This document shows positions 9,699 through 19,940 of a stretch of DNA of 64,000 bases, piece by piece. Positions within the stretch are counted from its first letter, which is position 1. Every line of letters starts with the position of its first letter. The position numbers and the translations under genes are program-made. The notes under the pieces were generated by a model. The model made no database searches. It had not been told where the DNA came from and saw only the letters and a list, made by a program, of their open reading frames with translations. The stretch comes from Gloeopeniophorella convolvens (Eukaryota > Basidiomycota > Agaricomycetes > Russulales), in the NCBI GenBank assembly GCA_022496205.1, contig WTXD01000022.1, positions 310,001 to 374,000 on the forward strand, given 5' to 3'.

Positions 9699-11271
9699 AT
9701 GCCGCCTCCCCCGCAGCTCCTCAGATGGCTCGCTCAAAAATACCCAAAACCTTCAGTAGACCCCGTGCGTGCCACTCCTACCCACGCCCGCACTCAGCTC
9801 TGACCCCGCCCGCCAGGGCTGGCTCCAAGAGTGCTACGCCTGGGTCCTCGACGAGCACAACCTCGACCCCGCCGCCGACATGGACAGAATCACACACCAC
9901 GTCGAGCTCCAGCTCCTCCAGTCCGACCTCACAGACTCCATGGCCCCCGGCACCGGCCTCCCGCACAACCTCTCCACCCTCGACAAGGCCACCCTCCCCG
10001 CCCCGCCCGTCCTCGTCCAGATCACCGCGCTCACCGAGATCGGCCACAGCGCCTTCAGCCTCCGCAATGTCCGCCAGGCCAAGCTCGACCGCGCAGACCT
10101 CGCCGGCCTCGCCCGCCCCGACCCCGACAACAACGACGGCGCCGTGCAGGACGGCGCCGACGACGAGGGCCCCGTCCCGAACTACCCCCGCCGATGCTGC
10201 GCTTCGAGCTCAGCGACGGCGCCGTGCGCCTCCCCGCGATCGAGTACCGCCGCCTCCCGCAGCTCGACCTCGAGACCACCCCGCTCGGCTACAAGGTGCG
10301 TCCTCCGCCCGCGCGCGTCCCGTCCCGCGGGGACCTCATCCGTGCCACCCGCCAGATGCAGCTGCGCGGCGCCGCCGTCCGCAAAGGCATCGCCTTTCTT
10401 GAGCCGGCGAATGTCGTGCTGCTCGGGTACAGCGCCGAGGACCTCGACGCGCACCGCGAGCGCGACTTTGTGCGCGGGCTGCAGTTGCGCATGGAGTGCG
10501 TGTGCTTCCGCGTTGTGTGCGTGCCCTGGGGTGCTGACGTGCGCTGCAGCCCGGACGCCCGGTTTGACGATGAGGACGACGAGGACGACGTGCGCCCCGA
10601 GGCGGCGCCCGCAGCCCCACCGCCGCCACCACCACCAGCACCGCGCGCGGCCCCAGCGCGCCCGGCGTCACACCACAGGCAGCACCCGCGCGCCCTCCCC
10701 CGCTCCGGCGCACCCCCGCGCTGCCCGCGCAAGCGCAAGCCGGCCCTCTGGGCGCCCCACGCCGCCCGCCCAGCCCGCGCCCCCCACGCGCGGCGCGCCA
10801 ACGCCCGGCCCCAGCACCTCCCCGCACTTTCCCCCGCGCGACGGCCCCGCGCCGCGCGTGCCCCTCCGCGTGACGCCCCCGCGCGCCGCGACGCCACTCC
10901 TGCCGGACCCGACACCGTCCGACGCGGGCTCGGACTGGTACTTCCGCGACGACCCGGTGAGCGGGTCGTTCCTCGCCGCGCTCGGGCGCGAGGAGGCGCG
11001 CCTGCTGTCGTCGCTCCCGCCGAGCCAGGCCGACGCGCCGGCGCCGGCGCAGCGGGAGGTGATCGTGCTGGACGAGGAGGAGGACAAGGAGAATGCGGGT
11101 GCGGGCGGGGCAGTGAGGAGGGCGTTTGGGCGGCGCGTCGAGCTGGGTGCGGGCGAGGTGATTGATTTGTCGGCCGAGTTGGTCGAGGTGCGGACGCGCG
11201 CGCAGCAGCAGCAGCGGCAGCGGCGGCCGGTTGACGACGACGACGTCATTAGTATCGGGTCGGACGATTGA
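9699..11271 (+). CDS. RMI1: RecQ-mediated genome instability protein 1
   Basis: OB-fold partner of the RecQ helicase/topoisomerase III complex, which dissolves double Holliday junctions. Exons 9699-9764, 9817-10295, 10356-10495, 10550-10589 and 10639-11271 give about 452 aa. The N-terminal helical part (LLRWLAQKYPKP, WLQECYAWVL) and the OB fold (LVQITALTEIGHSAFSL, MLRFELSDGA, LPAIEYRRLPQL, RKGIAFLEPANVVLLG) match RMI1. The C-terminus is Pro-rich and disordered, with three acidic-hydrophobic patches that look like SUMO-interaction motifs (REVIVLDEEED, EVIDLSAE, DDVISIGSDD). Between NYPR and MLRF (about 10,192) one base is missing. The unshifted frame happens to stay open to the end, so an automatic caller may join the wrong frames. 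The 49-nt intron 10,590-10,638 is inferred from the frame. Confidence 0.85.
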
Positions 11272-11512
11272 TGGGTAGAGTGTGCCGGGCTTAGTGTAGC
11301 AATGATAGCTCCTAATAATAATGCTAATGGTGGACTCGCATTCATAGCTGTTTGCGCTGGTGTGGCGATTGGATCAGGCGTCGCTCAAACAGCACACGGT
11401 GTTACAGAATGTGGGCGCGGGATCTGCTCATTAGTTGCTCGGGCGAAACGCGGACGGATTACAGACATGGTTCATGCGGACACGGAAAGCACGGTACGGG
11501 TGCGGCGCGGCC

Positions 11513-12510
11513 TCAGCCAAGGAGCGCGCCCTTCTGCTTCTTCTTCTTCTTCGACGTGTTGCTGAAGCTGCGCCAGCTGTCGACGCGCTGCTCCCGGTTC
11601 TCTGCCGTCCGCCACCGCATGAGCACACCACCCCGGCGCGACGAGGGCTGGCCGGCGCACCTTCCCACTTGGCGTCGTCCTCTGCCTTGCGCTTCCGCGT
11701 CGCGACCTCCTCGTCCTTCTTGCGCGCCTCGAAGCCCTCGTTCGCGAGGTTCATCTTGATAGATCTGCGGGCGGGCATCGGGGCAGGCGCGCACAGTAGG
11801 GCGCGCGGGCGTACCTCCGGCGGTGCAGCTCCTCCTCTATCAGGAGCTCCTTCGACTTGGCCCGGAGCTGCGTCTTGAAGGGTGGAACGAGGCCCCGCAG
11901 CTTCGGGCTGTCGTCGGGCGTCGCGGCGGGGAGCGCGAGCGCCTTGAGCAGGAGCACGCGTGCCTGGTTGATCGTCGCGTCGAGCTCCTCGCGCTTCGCG
12001 GGCTCGCCGAGCTCGTTCTCGGCCTGCCGCACGCGCGCATATATGCTGTGAGCGGGCGAACGGGGCGGGCAGGGCGGGGCGCGCGCACCTTTTTTAGGAT
12101 GTCGAACGCCTCGGGGGCGCGCGGGTGTGGGCACTTGTCAGGATGGATGACTGGGTGGGGCGCACGTACGATGCAGGCGCGCGGTCAGTGGCGCGGGGGA
12201 GGCGCGGGGAAGGGCCGCTCACAGAGGGAGAGCTGCCGGTACTTGCGCTTGATGTCGTCGGCGGTGGCAGACGGGCCGAGGTCGAGGATGTCGTATGCGC
12301 TGCGCGGGCGGGGCTGTGTGAGCGCGGAGCCCGCGGGCGCGGGGCGGGACGCACTCACTTGAGCTTGAAGGCGGCGAGGATGCGGTCGACCTCGAGCTCG
12401 CGCTGGATGGCGGAGGCCTCGCGGTTGAGCAGGCGGTCGAGGTCGGCGTCGGAGAGGGTGGCGGGGGTGGACGGGCCCGCGGGGGTGCTCGAGCTCGACG
12501 TTGAGGCCAT
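11513..12510 (-). CDS. DNAJC8: DNAJC8/Spf31-type J-domain protein
   Basis: Spliceosome-associated J protein. Six exons (12510-12359, 12299-12223, 12150-12089, 12023-11815, 11764-11661, 11601-11513) give 230 aa. The J domain spans about residues 50-115: YDILDLGPSATADDIKRKYR, then the HPD tripeptide in IHPDKCPHP, then FDILKKAENEL. After it comes a charged helical region (KTQLRAKSKELLIEEELHR, ARKKDEEVATRKRKAEDD) and the diagnostic C-terminal NREQRVDSWRSF followed by a Lys-rich tail. HPD is required to stimulate Hsp70 ATPase. Divergently transcribed from COX11 with 159 bp between the start codons. Confidence 0.9.
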
Positions 12511-12669
12511 CGTTGGCCGGGGTTACTTCAAGACCACGGCTGGTGCAACTGCGAGAGAGAGCGTGGCAATGCCGGGAAACGCCGGCGCACGTATCCGGCG
12601 CGCGGCCCGACCCCGAGTGCGGGCTAACTCATTGCGCGCGCGTCAGACCACTTCATTCCGAACCCGGCC
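12511..12669. promoter_or_regulatory. Compact bidirectional promoter DNAJC8/COX11
   Basis: 159 bp separate the two divergent ATGs. The stretch is GC-rich with CCGGCGCAC- and GCGCGCG-type runs and no TATA box. Promoter function is inferred from position. Confidence 0.5.
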
Positions 12670-13737
12670 ATGATCTCTGCGCGCACAGCCGGTCTCCAGA
12701 CCCTCCGCCGTCCGTTCGTGAGCACGTTTTGCCTCGTCGTGCACGTCCCCGCTCAAGCAGCGTGCAGGCACAGGCGTATCGGCCCCCGCCGCGTCTCCAC
12801 GCCCTCTCGCGGCCGCACGGCGCGCCCCAGTGCAAGCGGCGCGCGCCTGCGTGGCGCGGCATGGCCACGCAGGCCCCGCCCCCCAAGCCACGCGTAATGT
12901 CGGCTCGCGCGCTGTACGCGCAGCGCAACCGCAGTCTGCTCATGTACACCTCTGCCGTGGTGCGCGCGCCCCGCCCCGCCCGCCGCGCGACACGCTTCCG
13001 CCGTCTGACGCCCGCCCGCCCCGCCGCAGGTCGTCTTTGCCGTCGGCGCGACATACGCGGCGGTGCCGCTGTACCGCATGTTCTGCGCGGCGACCGGGTT
13101 CGCGGGGACGCCCGTTGTGGGCACGGGGCGCTTCGAGGCGGAGCGGCTCGTGCCGGTCGAGGGCGCGCGGCGCATCAAGGTGCACTTCAACGCGGACCAC
13201 AGCCAGCAGCTCCCGTGGACGTTCAAGCCGCAGCAGAAGTTCGTCACGGTGCTACCCGGCGAGACGAGCCTCGCGTTCTACAAGGCGCGGAACGACGCGG
13301 ACCACGACGTGATTGGCATCGCGACGTACAACGTCACGCCTGATCGGGTGCGTGCGCGCGTGCATTCAGGCGCGGGGCGCTGATGGGCCGGCGCGGGTGT
13401 GTGCAGATCGCGCCGTACTTTGCAAAGGTCGAGTGCTTCTGCTTTGAGGAGCAGAAGCTGCTCGCGGGCGAGGAGGTCGACATGCCGCTGCTGTTCTTTA
13501 TCGACAAGGACGTGCTGGACGACCCGGCGTGCCGCGGGCTCGACGACGTCGTGCTCTCATACACGTTCTTCAAGTGCGTTGACTTGCCCTGCGGGCTGTG
13601 CAGCGCACGCGCTGACAGGGATCCTCAGGGCGCGGCGGAACGAGCAAGGGCAGCTGGAACCTGACGCGCCGGACGATGTCGTACAAGCGTCGCAAGGGTG
13701 GGCGGACGTCAAGTTTGCGCCCAAGAATGAGGGCTGA
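12670..13737 (+). CDS. COX11: Cytochrome c oxidase assembly copper chaperone
   Basis: Inner-membrane protein that delivers copper to the CuB site of Cox1. Exons 12670-12717, 12768-12959, 13030-13347, 13407-13573 and 13629-13737 give 277 aa. Residues 1 to about 60 are basic and Ser/Ala/Pro-rich, fitting a mitochondrial presequence. A single membrane segment (SLLMYTSAV...FAVGATYAAVPLY) is split by an intron. The intermembrane-space domain has the PLYRMFC block, FNADHSQQLPW, and the copper-binding CFC motif in KVECFCFEEQ, followed by DMPLLFFIDKD. All hallmark residues are present and the frame is clean. Confidence 0.93.
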
Positions 13738-14313
13738 GGGCGCCTGGCGGATTTTGATATTGCGACCCGTTGATGCGTGGCTGCCGCATTGTGGCGCGGC
13801 TCGCTGGCACGGTTAGTGTAGCAACCCTTCAGCCAGGAATACAGCGCCCGTGCAGGCGCTCTTGGCCGCGAAGAATACAACCCCCCACTCTGAGTTGCGC
13901 GAGCGTCGGGCGCGGGTGTGCCATTGGCAGGATGATGACGATGTCAGATACGCAACAAGTAGCGGCAGCAGTAAGGTACGCTGGGTTCGGCTTTATGTAA
14001 AGCTGTCTCGATCGCGGCAAGCGGAAGGAGGAAGCAAAGCGGAGATGCATCGGCAGACTGAGGCTGGAGGGCGTCGAGGCTCACACAAGGTCACAGCAGC
14101 TCACAGCCTAGGGGAATAAAGCACAGGCGAGATGATGGTTGATGCGAACGCAGATGGGTTGCGCGGTGGGCGAGATGGCGTGGAAGCGAGGGGAATGCTG
14201 CAAGGGGAAATCTATTCGCACGAGGGGGAGTCTTGAGATTATGACAAGTGGACTGATGAGCGCTGTTGCAAGAACAGGGACGGGTCGATCAACCGCACTC
14301 AATATTCGAGGGG
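13738..14313. other. Intergenic between COX11 and the PH-domain gene
   Basis: No gene or RNA recognised; mixed composition. Confidence 0.5.
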
Positions 14314-17300
14314 ATGGCCTCCTCAACCTCGCCAACGCCCCAGTGGGACAGCAGAAATCGCGGTTTTATCCCGCCCTCTCAGCTCCAGTACCTCAAACAA
14401 TCCTCTCCCCTCGCCCGCCAACTCGACCCCGCAGACCGACCCCGCTCCATGACCGCCGACACCATCACTCCCCTCCGTCCACAACCCGCACCCACCACCG
14501 TTCACTCCCGCTCCTCGTCATTCTTTTCATTTCTCAAGTCCAACGACAATGTCAACGTTCCAGGCCCTGCCACGATGCCTGCCCGCAGTGCTCCGCAGCA
14601 GCTGCTGCACAAGCCGCCACCCTCGGACGAGCACGGCAGACTCGCCATGATGACCGAAAAGCAGCAACCGCCCCTGCCTTCCTCGCTCTCAAGGCAGGGC
14701 TCTACCTCCCCGACCCTCGACCGCCGCGCCTCTATCGCCGCTCCGGGTTCCTCCCAACCCCTCCAGCTCCATCCCGAAATCCGCTCCGTCGTCGGCCTCA
14801 CTCATGCCCACGCACACAAGGTTTACATGTCCGGCCCCCTTATCCGCCGCATCGAGCGCCTACCGGACGGCCACCAGCCCACAAAGGACGAGGGCTGGCG
14901 CGACGTCTGGGCACAGCTCGGCGGTACTACCCTCAGCGTCTGGGACATGAAGGAGATCGAGGAGGCCAGCCGCCAGGGCAAGGAGGTGCCCCCGACCTAC
15001 ATCAACATCACAGACGCCGTGCGTGCGCTCCGTTTCCCATGACGGCGCTTCTGACCCGTGTCCGCCTCCCAGTTCGTGCAGGTCCTTGGAGCCGTGACGA
15101 TTCCTGCATCAGGAAGCACCCCCGCGCAAAAGTACAATAATGTGGTCACTATCAACACGGCCGGCTCCAACCTCCTTCTCTTCTCCTGCCCGAACGCCGC
15201 TGCGCTCATCTCCTGGGCCACTGCCTTCCGTCTCTCGAGCTGGGAAAAGTCCCGCCTCGAGGAGATCTACACTGCGCACTTGATCCGCATCACGCTCGGC
15301 GATGGTCTGACTTGTTCCGTTGTCTTTGATCGCATCCGTGGGCTCATCATCTGTTTAGGTCGTGATGCGCCTTCGACGCTCGTGCGAGGCCGCAAAGAGG
15401 GCTGGGTCCGCCTGCGTCTGGCAGGTCAGACAGATTGGAAGCACCTGTGGATGGTCGTGACTTCTGGCTCGTCGCAGGAGGCTGTCGGCACCCCAGGGAG
15501 CTCGGAAGCGCGCCCCGTGTCTCCTCCGGAGCGTAAACGGCGCATTTCCTCTCTCTTTGGACGGGAAGACAGTAACCTGCAGCCTCTGCCGCCGCGACCC
15601 TTTATCGCGTTCTATCTCTCCAACAAGACCAAGGACAAAAGGAAGCCCTTCCTCACCTTCCAGGACCTATCGCAAGCCTTTGCGGTCTACCCCGAGCGAC
15701 CCGAACTCATCAACAAGAGCACCCTCATGAAGCTCGAGGGCACATTCGGTGACGAAGAGATCGCCATGGGAATGCGCGGCAGAGAGGGCTGGGTGCTGGC
15801 CATGCCTGAGCTCGAAATCGGAGTTCCCCAAGCAAACGAGACTATCATGTGGCTCAACGGTACGCAAACGCCCGTCTTTACTAGGAAACCCGCTGACGGT
15901 CGACTGTAGCCTTCCACGATGCATTCTCATTGTACGGCCGGCCCAAGGCCTATTCGTGGGACCCCCGCGACCCAGCCTCGATGATGTTTGCCTATCCAGT
16001 CGGGCCCAATCGAGACGTAGGCGTTCTCTCCCTATGTCTCGCCATTCAGTAATTCACATTATTCCCCAGCTGCTATTCTTGGAGCGCGAGCCCGCTGAGG
16101 TTATGGACCCTCGGGATGACCGCACATCTTCTGTCCGGTCACGTCTCCTCAACATTCTTTCTCTGCGTATGCAAGGTCTGCCTACCAACACCCCGGGTCC
16201 TGCTCCCAAATCGCCACCCTCCAATGGACCTCCCATGCTTCCCCCTCTTCCATCCATGGACGACGATTCGACTCCAGACGCTTCAAAGGGCGGATCTTCC
16301 ACCCTTCCTCAGCTTCCTCCCTTCAAATTCGGTGTCGCAGAGGTCGCAGAGGAGATGCGCCGCTCTCTCACGCCTATCCACGAGGGCAGTGGCTCCGAGA
16401 GAGAGCCAGTTCGGTCGCTCAGCGGCCCGTCTGCGTCAAAGTCACCTCTGCAGAGCGGCCCGGTGCCAGTGCCCAAGGATGAACCACAGGATGGGCAGGT
16501 ACTCGATGCTCCCGTCTCATCCAGCCCAGCTCCGCTTTCCCCTCGTAGTCTACCCTCCCCCGTCGAGCTGGCGCCTGCTCCCGCTTCGCCAACTCTTGCT
16601 TCTCCCACACGCAGACCAAGTGGGGGAACGTCCCGGAGTGCGAGTGTATTATCAAGACCGGGACCAGTCACCGGGACGTCTTTCTCCGCAAGCATCTCTA
16701 GCAAGCGGCCGTCGGTCGACGAGAACCGGGCAAACGATGGTAGGGTCACCTCTGCCGGTTCAGTGCGTTCTTTGCGCAGTTCCATTACTTCGCCTCCATC
16801 ACTTTCGCCTGCCAATTCGTCCGACCCGCCTGCTTCCGTTTCTCCGACGCATCCTCCACCGCCGCGGACGCCATCTCCCAAGTTTTCCGTACTCACATCG
16901 CCGCATTCGATGATGGACTCGCCAACCCGCATGATGAACCCGTTCGGCGGAGGTGCTGAGCTCCTCAGCCGTGCACCACTAACTCCCCCAACTGCCCTCC
17001 GTGCGGCGACATTGCCGCCTTCGCGGCTGAGCCAGGATCCCGTCCAAGCAAGTCACAGCAACAGTGGATCTTCCGCTGAAGATCCGCACGACATTTATGA
17101 TGAGGCGGGCGCACTATATTATATACACCAGTTTGAGCAAGGCTCTCCAAAAGCAAACCGCCACCCGCCGCCGCCACCACCAGTGCCTGAGGAGAAAGAG
17201 TCTTCGTCGTCCGAATCCGACGAAGTTGCTCCGCCTCCGAAACCTGCCCCTCCAAGCGTCGCGCCGCTCCGTCCCAAGACCGCCTCTCCTCCGCCGCAGC

Positions 17301-19454
17301 CTGCAAGTCCGCAAGCCGCGCCGCGCTCGCCACCGCGCTCGCCTCCGGCCGTGGACACGAGCTTCAGTCAGCCGCCGTACCGGAAACCGCCGAACCAGAC
17401 TCTTCCGCGCACTCCCACGCTCGACTACGGCCCAGAACGTCGCCCGTTTGGCGCCCGTGCAGCACCTGGCACCAACCGCCACGAAGCTCCGCCTCCTGTT
17501 GTCCAGTCGCCCCTCAGCGCCAGCACCTACAGCGGCACCGCAGACAGCCTCTCACCTCAAGGAGACATGTCCCACATCGAGGATCCCGACGCTGACGCGC
17601 TCGCCGCGCTGACCTACCTCGAGGTTGACGACGACGCAACGCCTGCTGCGCACGTTTCACCTGCAGCCGCATCCTCTCCCCGACAGCCCCACCAGCCCCC
17701 GCCTGCCATCGTAGAGCCCGAACTCCGACCACCCTCTCCGGAGAGCGAAAACGCGTCGCTGTACAAGTCGTCGTTCGCCCCGAGCAAAAATGCGATGCAG
17801 CGCAAGGCCCGGAGCGAGGCGCAGCAAGCGGAGCACGAGGCTGCCGCGCACCGCCCCGGCCGCAGCGCAGGAAAAGGCAAGGGCAAGCCCAAGGCGCGCG
17901 GCGCGTGGGGCGACAGCAGCGAGGAGGAGGAAGAAGACGAGGAGGAAGAGGAGGACGAAGACGTCGATTCCGACGGGGAGCCCACTGCGTCGCGGGACGA
18001 CCGCTCGGCATCGAACTATGCGCCGTCGGTTAATAATAACCAGCAGTACCCGTCGCCACGCGGCCCGTCGCCCTTGGCGGGCGGCGACGCGCACCAGCGT
18101 CCGGCGCGCAACCTGCCCCCTGTTCCCCTTCGGGGTCAAGGTACGTTGATCCCATCGTTTGTGCTGTAACACTTACTAACGTGACACAGGGTATGACGGA
18201 GATGCCCCTGGGCCGCGGAATCCCAACGCCGAGCAATATAACGACGCTGGAAGGCGGACGTACTACGACGATGGGGTGTCGCATGCTAATGCTGCCCCAC
18301 AAGGTCCCATCCCGACCCATGCCCCCGCGCCGCGCCACATGTGGAGCCAGGTCCTCGACCCGGGCCACGCGCCCGGCGCGATCCCGGACAACCCGAACGC
18401 GCGCGAGACGTTCATCCAGCTCGAGTCGCCCGCGCACACGATGACCAAGGCCTTCACACCGCACGGGTTGCTCTCGGCCGGGCTGCAGGACAAGGAGGAC
18501 CGCTCGGCGAAGCGGCAGGAGGAGCTCGCGCGCGAGACGGGCGCGTCGCTCGTCAACGTGCCGCACAAGCCGCCCCCGCCGCAGTCGGGCCTCCTCGGCG
18601 CGATCACGGCGCACGAGCGCGAACGCAAGCGCGAGGGCGGCGTCGGCGCAGCGCTCACCGAGCGCGAGCGCGAGAAGCGCCTCGCGGAGGAGCGTCAGCG
18701 CAAACTCGACGAGCTACAGCGCCAGCAGCTCGAGCAAATGCAGCAGGGCGGCGCGGGGTCGATGTACGCCGGCGGTGGCGCGGGCCAGTTCGCAGGCTTC
18801 AACCCGATGATGAACCCGATGATGATGGGCCTCAACCCGATGATGACCGGCTTCATGGGCTACCCGGGCATGATGCCCGGCTTCGGCAACCCGCAGCACA
18901 TGTTCGCCGCACAGCAGGCCGCGCAGGCGTACCAGCAGGCCATGCTCTCGCTCTCGCAGGCGGGCTCGCAGGTCGGCGGCGACGGCAGCGGCGGCGCGGG
19001 GCCCGCTCAGCTCCACCCGATGATGACCGGCGGGGGCATGGGCGGCGCCTCGCCCGCGCCGATGAACCCGATGATGACCGGCGGCGGGATGGGCATGGGC
19101 GCGTACGACCCGCGCTTCTCGATGATGGGCATGGGCATGATGGGCCCGATGGGCATGGGCATGCCCGGGATGATGGGCGCGGGTGCCGGCGGCGTCGGCG
19201 GCGGCAGCCCCGGCCCTGGGGCCGCAGGCTTCGGGGCAGGCGCGGGGATGGGCATGGGCATGGGCTATGGCGACCCGCGCATGTCGCAGTTCGACCCGGG
19301 CATGCAGCAGCAGCTGCAGCCGCCGAACCCGGGCTTTGCACAGCAGGCCCATGGCCGGCCGGCGAGCCGCGCGGGGCACGAGTCGTCGCCCAGCGCGAGC
19401 GAGGGCGCGGGCGCGCGGCGCTCGGCGAACGCGAGCCCGCGCCCGCCGCAGTGA
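14314..19454 (+). CDS. Caf120/Skg3-type PH-domain protein
   Basis: Five exons (14314-15018, 15073-15859, 15910-16016, 16070-18140, 18190-19454) give 1,644 aa. A disordered Ser/Pro N-terminus of about 170 aa is followed by a PH-type domain (from KVYMSGPLIRRIERL through WAQLGGTTLSVWDMKEI to FVQVLGAVTIPASG and LISWATAFRLSSWEK) and a second conserved module (GWVRLRLAGQTDWKHLWMVV, FIAFYLSNKTKDKRKPFLTF). This arrangement is that of yeast Caf120/Skg3, linked to the CCR4-NOT complex and cell polarity. The long middle is Pro/Ser-rich with an acidic EEEEDEEEEEDED block near 17,930. The C-terminus has a coiled coil (EREREKRLAEERQRKLDE) and a Met/Gly-rich tail repeating NPMM, MMTG and MGMG (18,790-19,270). 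The last intron shows the branch site CTTACTAAC. The role is from family knowledge. Confidence 0.85.
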
Positions 19455-19940
19455 GGCAACCCAAATCATGCACGCACGCACATTTGTTTGTTTGTTTTTT
19501 TTGTCTCTCGGCTTTGGCATCTTGCATACTACACTCCCTCCATGTCGACGTATGGTCCCGGCATTGCACGCACTCGTTAGCAGTTAGTTATCTTTGCATT
19601 TTTCTTTCGACCTTCTTAAAACGCTCGGACGCTCATCTACGGTTATGCGCTTTGATCTACATGCTGTGGGCAGATTAATTATCACATTTCTTGTCGAGTC
19701 ATGGTGGAGGTGCAGTGTCAGTGAGGCCAGTGGCCCAGTGACTACAGATGTCGCGTTCCGGGAGCCGGAGAAAAATACACCGGAACCGCGACGGGCGCGT
19801 TTGACTCGCGTCGCGACGCGGTGCTCCGTGCGGATGCAGCCACTCTGTTTCGAACTTGAATGATCTCGTCACAGACGCATTGACCCCATGCTCTTCATCC
19901 TCACCCCTGCGCTCGCTCAATTCGTGAATCGTGATACAGC
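19455..19940. other. Intergenic between the PH-domain gene and RAD2
   Basis: Contains the T-rich 3' flank of the upstream gene (TTTGTTTGTTTGTTTTTTTTG near 19,486-19,502, probable UTR) and the RAD2 upstream region. No gene recognised. Confidence 0.5.

Noticed and set aside
9769..11271. A single 500-codon RMI1 frame without introns
   Set aside because: It contains the wrong frame over the OB fold; the conserved MLRFELSDGA and GYSAEDLDAH blocks lie in another frame and need introns.
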